Source of the DNA: Clostridia bacterium
GTDB lineage: Bacteria > Bacillota > Clostridia > TANB77 > CAG-508
Direction of reading: 5' to 3'
Length of the DNA stretch: 64,000 nt
Assembly (NCBI GenBank): GCA_900752335.1
Contig: CAADUZ010000013.1
Location: 9,746-73,745 of the forward strand
Below, in pieces: positions 46,141 to 53,597 of the stretch (positions within the stretch are counted from its first letter, which is position 1; each line of letters opens with the position of its first letter). The position numbers and the translations under genes were made by a program. A model generated the notes under the pieces. That model was not told the DNA's origin, ran no database searches, and saw only the letters and a program-made list of their open reading frames with translations.

Positions 46141-46842
46141 TTTTATTAAAGTGCCTACTTTTTCACCTTTTACTATTTTTACCATATTGTCTGGTTTGGC
46201 TATTTCAAATACTATTAAATGAATGTTATTATCTCTGCAAAGTGATATTGCTGTTGAGTCCATTACTTTTAGATTTTCGCTCAATATGTCTAAATATGTT
46301 ATTTCGTCATATTTTACAGCATTTTTATCTATTTTTGGATCTGCTGAATATACGCCATCTATTGTTTTTCCTACTAATATTACCTCTGCATCGATTTCCG
46401 CTGCTCTTAATGCTGCTGCAGTGTCTGTTGTAAAGTATGGATTGCCTGTTCCACAACCGAATATTACTACTCTTCCTTTTTCCAAATGTCTTACTGCTCT
46501 TCTTTTTATGTATGGCTCTGCTATTTCTCGCATTTCTATTGCCGTTTGTAATCTAGTATATACGCCCTTTTCTTCTAGTGCATTTTGAAGTGCTAATCCA
46601 TTCATTGTTGTGGCAAGCATTCCCATATAATCTGAAGTTGTTCTTTCCATGTTTTTGTTTGCACCTCTCCAGAAATTGCCTCCTCCAACTACTACTGCTA
46701 CTTCTGTTTTCATTTTTACAAGTTCTTTAATTTGTTCACAAATTTTATCTACTGTTTCTGTATCAATTCCTACCTTATTTTCTCCTGACAGTGCTTCTCC
46801 ACTTAATTTAAGTAATATTCTCTTGTACTTATTTTCAGGCAC
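46138..46842 (-). CDS. pyrH: Uridylate kinase
   Basis: Hexameric UMP kinase of the amino acid kinase fold; feeds UDP/UTP synthesis and is usually regulated by UTP and GTP. KRILLKLSGEALSG at the N terminus, VVVGGGNFWRG (about 55), LGMLATTMNGLAL, GTGNPYFTTDTAAALRAAE (about 133) and VYSADPK (about 168) are diagnostic. The GTG at 46842 gives a proper distance from AAGGAGAG; the GTG at 46851 almost touches that site. 234 aa. It heads the run frr-uppS-cdsA-rseP on the minus strand. A REP-like repeat separates it from frr. Confidence 0.96.
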   Translation of the reverse strand: MPENKYKRILLKLSGEALSGENKVGIDTETVDKICEQIKELVKMKTEVAVVVGGGNFWRGANKNMERTTSDYMGMLATTMNGLALQNALEEKGVYTRLQTAIEMREIAEPYIKRRAVRHLEKGRVVIFGCGTGNPYFTTDTAAALRAAEIDAEVILVGKTIDGVYSADPKIDKNAVKYDEITYLDILSENLKVMDSTAISLCRDNNIHLIVFEIAKPDNMVKIVKGEKVGTLIK

Positions 46843-47004
46843 TTTTAACACTCTCCTTACTATATATTTTCACTGCCATATATTCTATCATACATTTATA
46901 TTTTTTTGCTACCCTTTTTACAAAATTATTAAGACTTTTTTAATTTTTTTCTAGTTATATTTTCTCTTCTTTTTGCAAATACTATTTTTAGGAAGGGATT
47001 TTAT

Positions 47005-47712
47005 ATGAATCAGATTTTGTATGAACATGATAAAAAAATAGATGAAAAAGTAAAAAATGTTCTTGAAGAAGCTACCCCAATGCTTCAAGAGAATACTTTT
47101 ATAGAATCAAATGCAAAAAGAAATAAACTGTATAAAACTATATTTTTTTCTTCTTTAATATTATTGGCTTTTTTTATTGTTTTATTACTAATTCGTTTGT
47201 ATAAAATAAATGAAAATGAAGAAATCTCTAAAAGGCTTACTTCCTCTTATTCTATTTCTACTCTATATACAAATAATAATAATAATAACGTAAATTATTC
47301 TACTACATATAGCTCTACTGCTCCATTTGTTATAGGAATAATTAAAATAGATAAGATAAATTTAAATTATTCTATTTTATCTATTAGTAATAAGGATTTA
47401 TTAGATATTTCTGTTTGTAGGTTTGCAGGTCCAATGCCAAATGAAGTTGGTAATTTATGTATTGCCGGGCATAATTATGTGGATTACAAATTTTTTAGCA
47501 GATTAAATGAACTGGATTTAAAAGATAAAATTAATATTTACGATTTAAATGGAAATAGTATAGTTTACGAAATTTACGATATTTATGAAACAAGCCCAAA
47601 TGACATGTCTTGTACGTTTCAAAACACAAATAATCAGAAAATAGTTACTCTTGTTACTTGTAACAATGTAAACGGAAAAAGATTAGTAATACATGCAAAA
47701 GAAATACCTTAA
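47005..47712 (+). CDS. Sortase (probably class D)
   Basis: Membrane-anchored transpeptidase linking surface proteins to peptidoglycan. After a 45-residue cytoplasmic part there is one membrane helix (about residues 49-68), then the sortase beta-barrel: GIIKIDKINLNYSIL (about 112), the catalytic His in CIAGHNYVDYKFF (about 155), the catalytic Cys in VTLVTCNNVNG (about 220), and the Arg in KRLVIHA. The TLxTC pattern and small size (235 aa) suit class D. GGAAGGGA precedes the ATG. It is convergent with an LPQTG-bearing gene, which is a likely substrate, as is the IPKTG protein at 28578. Confidence 0.92.
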   Translation: MNQILYEHDKKIDEKVKNVLEEATPMLQENTFIESNAKRNKLYKTIFFSSLILLAFFIVLLLIRLYKINENEEISKRLTSSYSISTLYTNNNNNNVNYSTTYSSTAPFVIGIIKIDKINLNYSILSISNKDLLDISVCRFAGPMPNEVGNLCIAGHNYVDYKFFSRLNELDLKDKINIYDLNGNSIVYEIYDIYETSPNDMSCTFQNTNNQKIVTLVTCNNVNGKRLVIHAKEIP

Positions 47713-47740
47713 TTTTGAATTTAAGGTATTTCTTATTATT
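47701..47740 (+). terminator. Terminator between sortase and LPQTG genes
   Basis: GAAATACCTTAA (47701-47712, including the sortase stop codon) pairs perfectly with 47721-47732, followed by a T-rich tail. It lies between two convergent genes and can serve both. Confidence 0.85.
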
Positions 47741-47751
47741 TTTATATTCTA

Positions 47752-48102
47752 TTATTTATAATCTCTTATTTTCTTATATGCATATATTGCTAAAACTACA
47801 CAAACTACTATGAAAAACATTACTGTTATGTCTTCTGTTACACCAGTTTGAGGAAGATTATTTCCTGATTCTGTATTTGTTGTTTTGTTTGTTTGTGGTT
47901 GTACTATAGAACCTGTACTTTGTTGGTTAGTTTCTACTTCATTAGCTGGTTCATCTGTTGGTAATGTATTTGTTGAATTTGTTTGATTCAAAAGCTCATC
48001 AAAATTTATTATTGTGTCTGACGCCTTTACTTGCATAGTAAATATTCCTACTACTAATAATAAAACTACTATTAAAGCTACTATTTTCTTTGAATTTAAC
48101 AT
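47752..48102 (-). CDS. LPQTG-anchored surface protein, 116 aa
   Basis: A small wall-anchored protein. Signal peptide (about residues 1-28, KIVALIVVLLLVVGIFTMQVKA), a short Thr/Asn-rich extracellular stretch, then the sorting signal NLPQTGVTED, a hydrophobic helix and a Lys/Arg tail. The mature exposed part is only about 55 residues without a recognisable domain. The start at 48102 (MLNSKKIV) is chosen because GGAGAGG lies just before it. It is convergent with the sortase gene. Its promoter region holds a striking direct-repeat operator at 48240-48281. Confidence 0.85.
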   Translation of the reverse strand: MLNSKKIVALIVVLLLVVGIFTMQVKASDTIINFDELLNQTNSTNTLPTDEPANEVETNQQSTGSIVQPQTNKTTNTESGNNLPQTGVTEDITVMFFIVVCVVLAIYAYKKIRDYK

Positions 48103-48192
48103 AATTTTCCTCTCCTTCTTCTTTAGGTACATTTTCTATTATTATTTATCATTTTATGTATTTTATACATGAATAATAAAACCTACAATAAT

Positions 48193-48221
48193 ATTGTACT
48201 ATTTTTTAATTTGTTCGTCAA
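48193..48221 (-). promoter_or_regulatory. Promoter of the LPQTG protein gene
   Basis: On the minus strand TTGACG (48216-48221), a 17-base spacer and TACAAT (48193-48198). The leader to the ATG is about 85 bases. Confidence 0.7.
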
Positions 48222-48239
48222 GTTTTTTTAAAAAATTTA

Positions 48240-48281
48240 TGTTAATGTAATAAATTTGTAATGTTGTAATATTTTTGTAAT
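48240..48281. promoter_or_regulatory. Four TGTAAT direct repeats, WalR/PhoP-like operator
   Basis: TGTAAT occurs at 48246, 48257, 48265 and 48276, with a related TGTTAA at 48240. The spacing is 11, 8 and 11 bp, so two pairs each have exactly five bases between half-sites. That is the published WalR (YycF) arrangement TGTWAH-N5-TGTWAH, and close to PhoP boxes. The block lies 18 bp upstream of the -35 of the LPQTG gene. Confidence 0.6.
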
Positions 48282-48283
48282 GT

Positions 48284-49375
48284 TTACACATTAAATCTAA
48301 ATAATACAATATCTCCTTCTTGCATAACATAGTCTTTGCCTTCTGAACGCACTAATCCTTTTTCCTTTGCTGCAACCATGCTTCCTTCTTTTATTAAATC
48401 GTCATATGATACGATTTCTGCTCTAATAAATCCTCTTTCTATATCACTATGTATTTTTCCTGCTGCTGCTGGCGCTTTAGTACCTTTTTTTATTGTCCAA
48501 GCTCTAACTTCTGGCTCTCCTGCTGTTAAAAATGACATTAGTCCTAGCAAACTATAACTTGCTTTTATAACTTTATCTAGTCCAGATTCTTCAAGTCCTA
48601 GTGCTTCAAGCATTTCTTTTTTATCTTCTCCCTCTAGACTTGATAATTCTTCTTCTATTTTTACGCAAAGAGGTATAACTTCTGCATTTTCTTTTTTTGC
48701 ATATTCTACAACTTGTTTTACTTTCTCGTCTTCAAAAGGATTTGCTAGTTGCTCTTCTGAAACATTGGCAATGTAAATAATCGGTTTCATTGTTAGCAAA
48801 TATGCATCTTTTAATATTTCTTGCTCTTCTTCATTAAATTCTAAAACTCTTGCAGATTCTCCCTCTTCTAATGTTTTCTTTATTTTCTCATATAAATTTA
48901 GCTCTGCTTCGTATTTTTTATCTGCTTTTATTTTCTTTTTTGCAGCATCTATTTTTTTATTTACAGTTTCTAAATCTGCAAATATTAATTCTAAATTTAT
49001 TGTTTCTATATCTCTATTAGGGTTTATATTTCCATCAACGTGTACTATGTTTGTATCTTCAAAGCATCTTACAACTTCACATATAGCATCTACTTCTCTT
49101 ATATGCGATAAAAATTTATTTCCTAGCCCTTCCCCTTTGCTTGCGCCTTTTACTAGTCCTGCAATATCCACAAATTCTATTATTGCATGTGTTGTTTTCT
49201 TTGCATCATACATTTTTGTAAGCACGTCAAGCCTTTCGTCAGGTACTGGTACAACTCCAACATTTGGTTCTATTGTACAGAAAGGGTAATTCGCACATTC
49301 TGCTCCGGCATTTGTTATCGCATTAAACATTGTACTTTTGCCAACATTTGGTAATCCAACTATTCCTATTTTCAT
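48284..49375 (-). CDS. ychF: Redox-regulated ATPase YchF
   Basis: Obg-family P-loop protein that binds ATP rather than GTP; linked to ribosome function and stress. GIVGLPNVGKSTMFNAIT (residues 3-20), the switch region DIAGLVKGASKGEGLGNKFL, the variant base-recognition segment YIANVSEEQL (replacing NKxD), and the C-terminal TGS-like domain (about 280-363, VRAWTIKKGTKAPAAAGKIHSDIERGFIRAE region) are present. A length of 363 aa is normal. AGGAGG is upstream but unusually far (about 16 bases) from the ATG that gives the standard N terminus. It follows the second L,D-transpeptidase gene by 23 bp. Confidence 0.96.
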   Translation of the reverse strand: MKIGIVGLPNVGKSTMFNAITNAGAECANYPFCTIEPNVGVVPVPDERLDVLTKMYDAKKTTHAIIEFVDIAGLVKGASKGEGLGNKFLSHIREVDAICEVVRCFEDTNIVHVDGNINPNRDIETINLELIFADLETVNKKIDAAKKKIKADKKYEAELNLYEKIKKTLEEGESARVLEFNEEEQEILKDAYLLTMKPIIYIANVSEEQLANPFEDEKVKQVVEYAKKENAEVIPLCVKIEEELSSLEGEDKKEMLEALGLEESGLDKVIKASYSLLGLMSFLTAGEPEVRAWTIKKGTKAPAAAGKIHSDIERGFIRAEIVSYDDLIKEGSMVAAKEKGLVRSEGKDYVMQEGDIVLFRFNV

Positions 49376-49398
49376 ATTTGTTAAAAATATGCCTCCTT

Positions 49399-50475
49399 TT
49401 ATATTATTTCTTCGTTATTTTGAATCTCATTTACTTGTGTATTTGTATCGTCTATTTCATTTACAGGGCCGTAAATGTCATTTACTATGTCGTTTACAAT
49501 ATCTTCACCTGTAGTATCATTTATTATCTCGTTTGCTATATCATTTGTTGTGTCATTCACAATGTCATTTACAGTTTCATTTTCGTCTTTATTAGGTTTG
49601 TTTGGTTTATCTGGCTTTTTATCTTCGTCTTTTTTGTTTTCTTCTTCCTCAAGTTTTTCTAAATACTTTGGCCATGGGTTATCTGGGTCCGAGTCTGTTG
49701 GATCCCAACCTCTTACACTTTCCGGTGCATCTGATATTTGCATTGTAGATGGTTTTCCTAGTGGTCCAGGGTTTGAACTATAATAAAATTCTACTTGTGT
49801 GCCTACTGGGCAATTATTATAAATCCATTTAGCATCTGCTACAGTTAAGCGTACACAACCCATTGATACTCTTTGTCCTAACTGGTCGTACGCCCAATAC
49901 TCTAAAGAAGATTTATCTCCCTTTACTAAATATGGTACAGAATGGAATAGGATATCGTCGCAAATCCAAGTTGAATATTGTCCATAAACATCTCCCATAA
50001 GTGGCCACCAATTACCTTTTCCCAATGTCCTATATGTACCATATGTTGGTGTATAAGTTCCTGTTGAGCATACCATTGCTCTTACAGGAACTGTATAATT
50101 GCCATTTGAATCTTGTGTGTACACTGTAACTACTTGTGCACCATAATTTACCTTTATATAGTATCTATCAACCTCTGAAGATAATTTGTTTTCTTTCTTC
50201 AATTTTTCAAATTCTTCTTCATTTTTTTCTTTTAATTTATCTTGGTCTTTTAATTCAGTTTTAACCTTCTTCGCATTATTTTCATCCTCTAAAGCAGCTA
50301 ATGCTGTTTTATCTATATCTAATAAACTTGCATTAGCTTCCACTGTTTTTTGATATCTAATAAATTCAAATGTTCCAATGCATAAAGTAAAAGTAATAAT
50401 CATAGCTCCTAGTATTGCAAATGCTGCTGTTTCGTCCTTTACTTTCGTCATCAAAAGGTTTGTAAACTTTTCCAT
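49399..50475 (-). CDS. L,D-transpeptidase (YkuD) with repeat-rich C-terminal tail
   Basis: Wall cross-linking enzyme with one N-terminal membrane helix (about residues 20-38), a charged coiled-coil linker (about 50-100, NAKKVKTELKDQDKLKEKNE), and a YkuD domain (about 105-235) with FHSVPY and the catalytic SMGCVRLTVADAKW. The tail of about 125 residues is Pro/Asp/Lys-rich, then made of short repeats such as VNDIVND and TTNDIANEI; no known wall-binding domain is recognisable there. GAGAGGG precedes the ATG. It lies downstream of tRNA-Thr and upstream of ychF. Compared with the enzyme at 15912, it lacks the long N-terminal binding region. Confidence 0.92.
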   Translation of the reverse strand: MEKFTNLLMTKVKDETAAFAILGAMIITFTLCIGTFEFIRYQKTVEANASLLDIDKTALAALEDENNAKKVKTELKDQDKLKEKNEEEFEKLKKENKLSSEVDRYYIKVNYGAQVVTVYTQDSNGNYTVPVRAMVCSTGTYTPTYGTYRTLGKGNWWPLMGDVYGQYSTWICDDILFHSVPYLVKGDKSSLEYWAYDQLGQRVSMGCVRLTVADAKWIYNNCPVGTQVEFYYSSNPGPLGKPSTMQISDAPESVRGWDPTDSDPDNPWPKYLEKLEEEENKKDEDKKPDKPNKPNKDENETVNDIVNDTTNDIANEIINDTTGEDIVNDIVNDIYGPVNEIDDTNTQVNEIQNNEEII

Positions 50476-50506
50476 TTATGTATCCCTCTCTACTTAAATT
50501 TTAATT

Positions 50507-50538
50507 GTTTTATAAAGGCTTATAAACCTTTATAAAAC
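50507..50538 (-). terminator. Hairpin after tRNA-Thr
   Basis: A 12-bp perfect stem (GTTTTATAAAGG at 50507-50518, complement at 50527-50538) lies about ten bases beyond the tRNA 3' end. The tail is A/T-rich but not a T run, so it may be a terminator, an attenuator or a processing signal. Confidence 0.5.
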
Positions 50539-50550
50539 TATTTTTCTTGG

Positions 50551-50623
50551 AGCTTCCAGACGGAATTGAACCGTCGACCCCAGCCTTACCATGGCTGTGC
50601 TCTACCTACTGAGCTATAGAAGC
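50551..50623 (-). tRNA. tRNA-Thr (GGT)
   Basis: Full cloverleaf on the minus strand: acceptor GCTTCTA with TGGAAGC, D stem GCTC/GAGC, anticodon stem CAGCC/GGCTG with loop ATGGTAA giving anticodon GGT, T stem GACGG/CCGTC with loop TTCAATT. The discriminator base is T and CCA is encoded at 50548-50550. The gene begins two bases after the stop codon of the sigma factor gene, so both must share a transcript. Confidence 0.95.
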
Positions 50624-50625
50624 AC

Positions 50626-51279
50626 TTATTCTTGTTTTAAGCCTTTTATAGCTTTTTTACGTATACGCTGAATTGCATTATCTATGGATTTTACAGGAGT
50701 GTCCAAGTCTTCCGCAATTTCAAGATAGCTTTTTCCGTTTATGTATTTGTTTAATACTTTTTTCTCGAAATCGCTTAATGATTTGTCTATAGTATCTTCA
50801 ATGTTTTTGTAGTATTCTTTTTTGGTTATTGTATCTAATGGATCTTCAATTAATGTTGTATTAAATATATCTATTAAAGAAGTGTCGCTTTTTCCATCTT
50901 CTTCGTCATATGCAGATATATTTAAAGATAAATATGAATTAAGTGGCATATGTTTTTGTCTGTTTGAACTTTTAATTGCTGTTATTAACTGTCTTTCTAT
51001 ACACATGTTTGCGAAACTTTTAAATGAGTTTTTCATGTCTGATTTATAACTCTTAATTGCTTTAAAAAGCCCTATTAAGCCTTCTTGAACTATGTCGTCT
51101 CTTTCTGCGCCAATTATAAAATATTTACTAACTTTTATGTTTACTAATTCTTTGTATTTGTTAATTAAATATTCGAAGGCGTTTTTGTCACCCGACTTAA
51201 TAATTTCTATTAAATCTTCGTCTTTAATATTGTCATAATCTTTATTATCTGTAGAATAAAAAACATTTGCTTTTTCCAT
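50626..51279 (-). CDS. sigH: RNA polymerase sigma factor, SigH (Spo0H)-like
   Basis: A 217-aa sigma-70 family factor. Region 2 covers about residues 33-105 (EYLINKYKELVNIKVSKYF, DDIVQEGLIGLFKAIKSY with SFKSFANMCIERQ), and region 4 about 155-212 (SLSDFEKKVLNKYINGKSY, then VKSIDNAIQRIRKKA). Size and sequence fit SigH, which drives early sporulation or competence genes; Clostridia keep it. CAGGAGG lies about 13 bases before the ATG. tRNA-Thr follows the stop by two bases. The promoter carries a perfect inverted repeat in its spacer, suggesting control by a repressor. Confidence 0.93.
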   Translation of the reverse strand: MEKANVFYSTDNKDYDNIKDEDLIEIIKSGDKNAFEYLINKYKELVNIKVSKYFIIGAERDDIVQEGLIGLFKAIKSYKSDMKNSFKSFANMCIERQLITAIKSSNRQKHMPLNSYLSLNISAYDEEDGKSDTSLIDIFNTTLIEDPLDTITKKEYYKNIEDTIDKSLSDFEKKVLNKYINGKSYLEIAEDLDTPVKSIDNAIQRIRKKAIKGLKQE

Positions 51280-51317
51280 ATTTATAAAGATACCTCCTGA
51301 AGTTTCCTACGCTCCTA

Positions 51318-51347
51318 ATTATATGCTAGTTGTAGGCTACAAGTCAA
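51318..51347 (-). promoter_or_regulatory. Promoter of sigH with inverted-repeat operator
   Basis: TTGACT (51342-51347), an 18-base spacer and TATAAT (51318-51323) on the minus strand. Within the spacer TTGTAG and CTACAA form a perfect 6-bp inverted repeat around one base (51330-51342). A regulator bound there would block RNA polymerase. Confidence 0.7.
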
Positions 51348-51412
51348 TAGATATTTGATATTTTCTTCAATTTATGATAAGATTTTATTGTATTTTATTG
51401 GAGGTAATTTAA

Positions 51413-53126
51413 TTGTCATACGATGGTTTAGTAAATTATTCTGTTGCTTGTGAATTAAAAAGCAAAATAGTAAATGGTAAAATAGATAAAATCTTTGAGC
51501 CTAATTTTGAAGAAATTATATTAGGCATTTATTCTAATGGAGAAAAATTCGCATTAGATTTAGTAATTAATCCTCGGTTTTTATAGAGCCAATTTAACTA
51601 CTCATTCTAAGCCTAATCCTAATGCAGCCCCAAATTTTTGCATGACTTTGAGGAAGTATCTTTTAGGCACTCATATAACTAACATTTATACTAATAATTT
51701 AGAGAGAATTATGTTTATTGAACTAGAAGGATACAATAAGTCAAAGGATGAGTCTAAAAAGACTTTAATTATTGAGCTTATGGGAAAACACAGCAATATT
51801 ATCCTAGTAGACAGTAACAATAATATAATAGATTCTTTAAAACATTTTTCTGTAAATTCTGGTTCATATCGAAATATTTTTGCTGGTGAAAAATATTCGC
51901 TTCCCAAATCCGATAAAATCGATTTTTTTGACGTGAAAGATAAAGAGGAATTTTTTAGAATAATAAAAAACAATGCAATAAAATTAAATACTGAAGGTTT
52001 AGAAAATGTCATTTGCGATACATTTACAGGTATTAGCAAATCTTCTATAGAGGCTATTATTTTAGAAAACAATTTAAAAAATACTTTAGAAGTAGAAAAT
52101 ATTTATGCTGTTTTTAATAGTCTTTCTAAATTGACATGTAATGCCCAAAATAATATTTGCAAAAAATTTGATGACAAGAATGATTATTACATTGCTAATG
52201 CCGCAGAAAAAAATTCTTTGCAAATAAATTGGTTTTTAGACGATTATTATACAGCTAAAGAAATTGATAATACATTTGTAATGTATAGGAATAGTGTTTT
52301 AAAATTAATTTTAAATAAATTGCATAAATTAAATAACAAGCTTGATACAGTAAATCACAAGATAAATGAATGTAAGGATACAGATAAATATAGGCTATAT
52401 GGTGAACTTATAACTTCAAATTTATACAAAATTGATAATCACAATTTGGATTCTATCACTTTGGAAAACTATTACGACAATAATAGCTTAATTACAATTC
52501 CATTGGACAAAAGTATTAGCCCTTCTGCTAATGCTAAAAAGTTTTTTAAAAAATATCAGAAATTAAAAAACGCCAAAGCTATAGTAGAAGAGCAAAAAAA
52601 GCAAATAGTATTAGATATTGATTATCTTGAAAGTATTGTGTTTGAAATAGAGTCTGCAACTAATATTAGCGATATAGACGAAATATATTCTGAAATATCG
52701 GAAGCAAATATGAATTTAACTAATAAAAAACTAGCTAAAAAAATGAGCAAAAAACCTACCGGAAATAAATTTAAAAAAATCAGTGTTGGCGAACCACTTG
52801 AATTTGAAATAGATGGATTTACAGTGCTAGTTGGTAAGAATAATAAACAAAATGATTATTTAACAACCAAACTTGCAAATAAAGAGGATATATGGCTTCA
52901 TGTAAAAGACTTTCAAGGAAGCCATGTAATTATACGTACAGATGGAAAACTTCCTTCGCAAGACACAATAAATAAATGTGCAGCACTTGCAAAAAAATAT
53001 AGTAAAGCAAGTGAATCTTCAAATGTAACAATAGATTATACTTTTGTAAAAAATGTAAAAAAACCTTCTGGTAGTAAACCAGGAATGGTTATTTATACTA
53101 ATAACAAAAGCGTAACTGTAAAATAA
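51413..53126 (+). CDS. rqcH: Rqc2 homologue RqcH (NFACT family), frameshifted
   Basis: Ribosome-quality-control factor adding alanine tails to stalled chains; older name fibronectin-binding protein FbpA. The real start is TTG at 51413 (SYDGLVNYSVACELKSKI), ten bases after GGAGG. That frame reads to NPRFL and meets TAG at about 51585; one T fewer in the run at 51579-51583 gives NPRFYRANLTTHSKPNPNAAP and joins the long frame, which continues to 53126. NFACT-N, a coiled-coil middle (about 290-420 of the joined protein) and the C-terminal NFACT-R domain (DIWLHVKDFQGSHVII) are present. Joined length about 571 aa. The first downstream ATG, at 51642, is internal. Error or recent mutation is likely. 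Confidence 0.9.
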
Positions 53127-53131
53127 TGCTT

Positions 53132-53178
53132 GCAAAAACTGCTAGATTTTAATTTAAATCCAGCAGTTTTTGCTTTTA
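53132..53178 (+). terminator. Terminator after rqcH, shared with the convergent gene
   Basis: GCAAAAACTGCTAGATTT (53132-53149) pairs with 53156-53173 with one mismatch. T-rich flanks on both sides let it act in either direction. Confidence 0.85.
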
Positions 53179-53227
53179 CACTTTATAAGTGCAGATGCTT
53201 AAAAAGCATCATTGTCGGTTGTGTTCT

Positions 53228-53497
53228 TCACACTTCGTGACTGTAGTAGTGAGTTCCATTCAGGATGAAATCTTTGAAACCAAAGTTTCTCATGATTTTC
53301 CGAGCGATAATCCGCTCACCACTGTTACAGGTTTCCAGCCCCAGCCAGAATTCTCCTCCAAAGAAAGAACCTCCGCTGATGCCGATAGCAGAATCCTTGA
53401 GGATTTGCTGCAACTTTTCGAAGAACGGTGCGTTTTCCTTGCTCGTGATAACTCCTTCATGGAGCACCACATTGTTGCTTAATACCATTGTTGTCAT
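53228..53497 (-). CDS. Isolated GC-rich hypothetical protein, 89 aa
   Basis: The family is unknown. It begins MTTMVLSNNVVLHEGVIT and has a Gly/Phe-rich middle (GISGGSFFGGEFWLG). It is soluble and has no signal peptide. The ATG at 53497 is favoured by AAGG eleven bases upstream; a GTG at 53506 is the alternative. It has many more G and C bases than its neighbours, with codons such as CTG, AGC and GAG that are rare around it. Like the gene at 10462 it stands alone with a near-consensus promoter and between convergent or unrelated units. Transfer from a higher-GC donor is likely. The opposite-strand frames over it lack start signals. Confidence 0.65.
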   Translation of the reverse strand: MTTMVLSNNVVLHEGVITSKENAPFFEKLQQILKDSAIGISGGSFFGGEFWLGLETCNSGERIIARKIMRNFGFKDFILNGTHYYSHEV

Positions 53498-53547
53498 GTT
53501 TCTCACAACCTTTTATATACTCTCCACTTCTTGTGGATGTACTTTAT

Positions 53548-53576
53548 ATTATATCACTTTGTAATTATTAATGCAA
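53548..53576 (-). promoter_or_regulatory. Promoter of the second GC-rich gene
   Basis: On the minus strand TTGCAT (53571-53576), a 17-base spacer and a perfect TATAAT (53548-53553). The leader of about 45 bases contains a small hairpin, CCAC-TTCTT-GTGG. Confidence 0.65.
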
Positions 53577-53597
53577 ATTTTGTATGTTTTGATATTC

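Noticed and set aside
48240..48281. CRISPR-like array
   Set aside because: The repeat unit is only six bases with 2-5 base gaps; the arrangement is that of an operator.
49475..49575. DNA tandem repeat or CRISPR in this stretch
   Set aside because: It is the coding sequence of the VNDIVND-type repeats in the L,D-transpeptidase tail.
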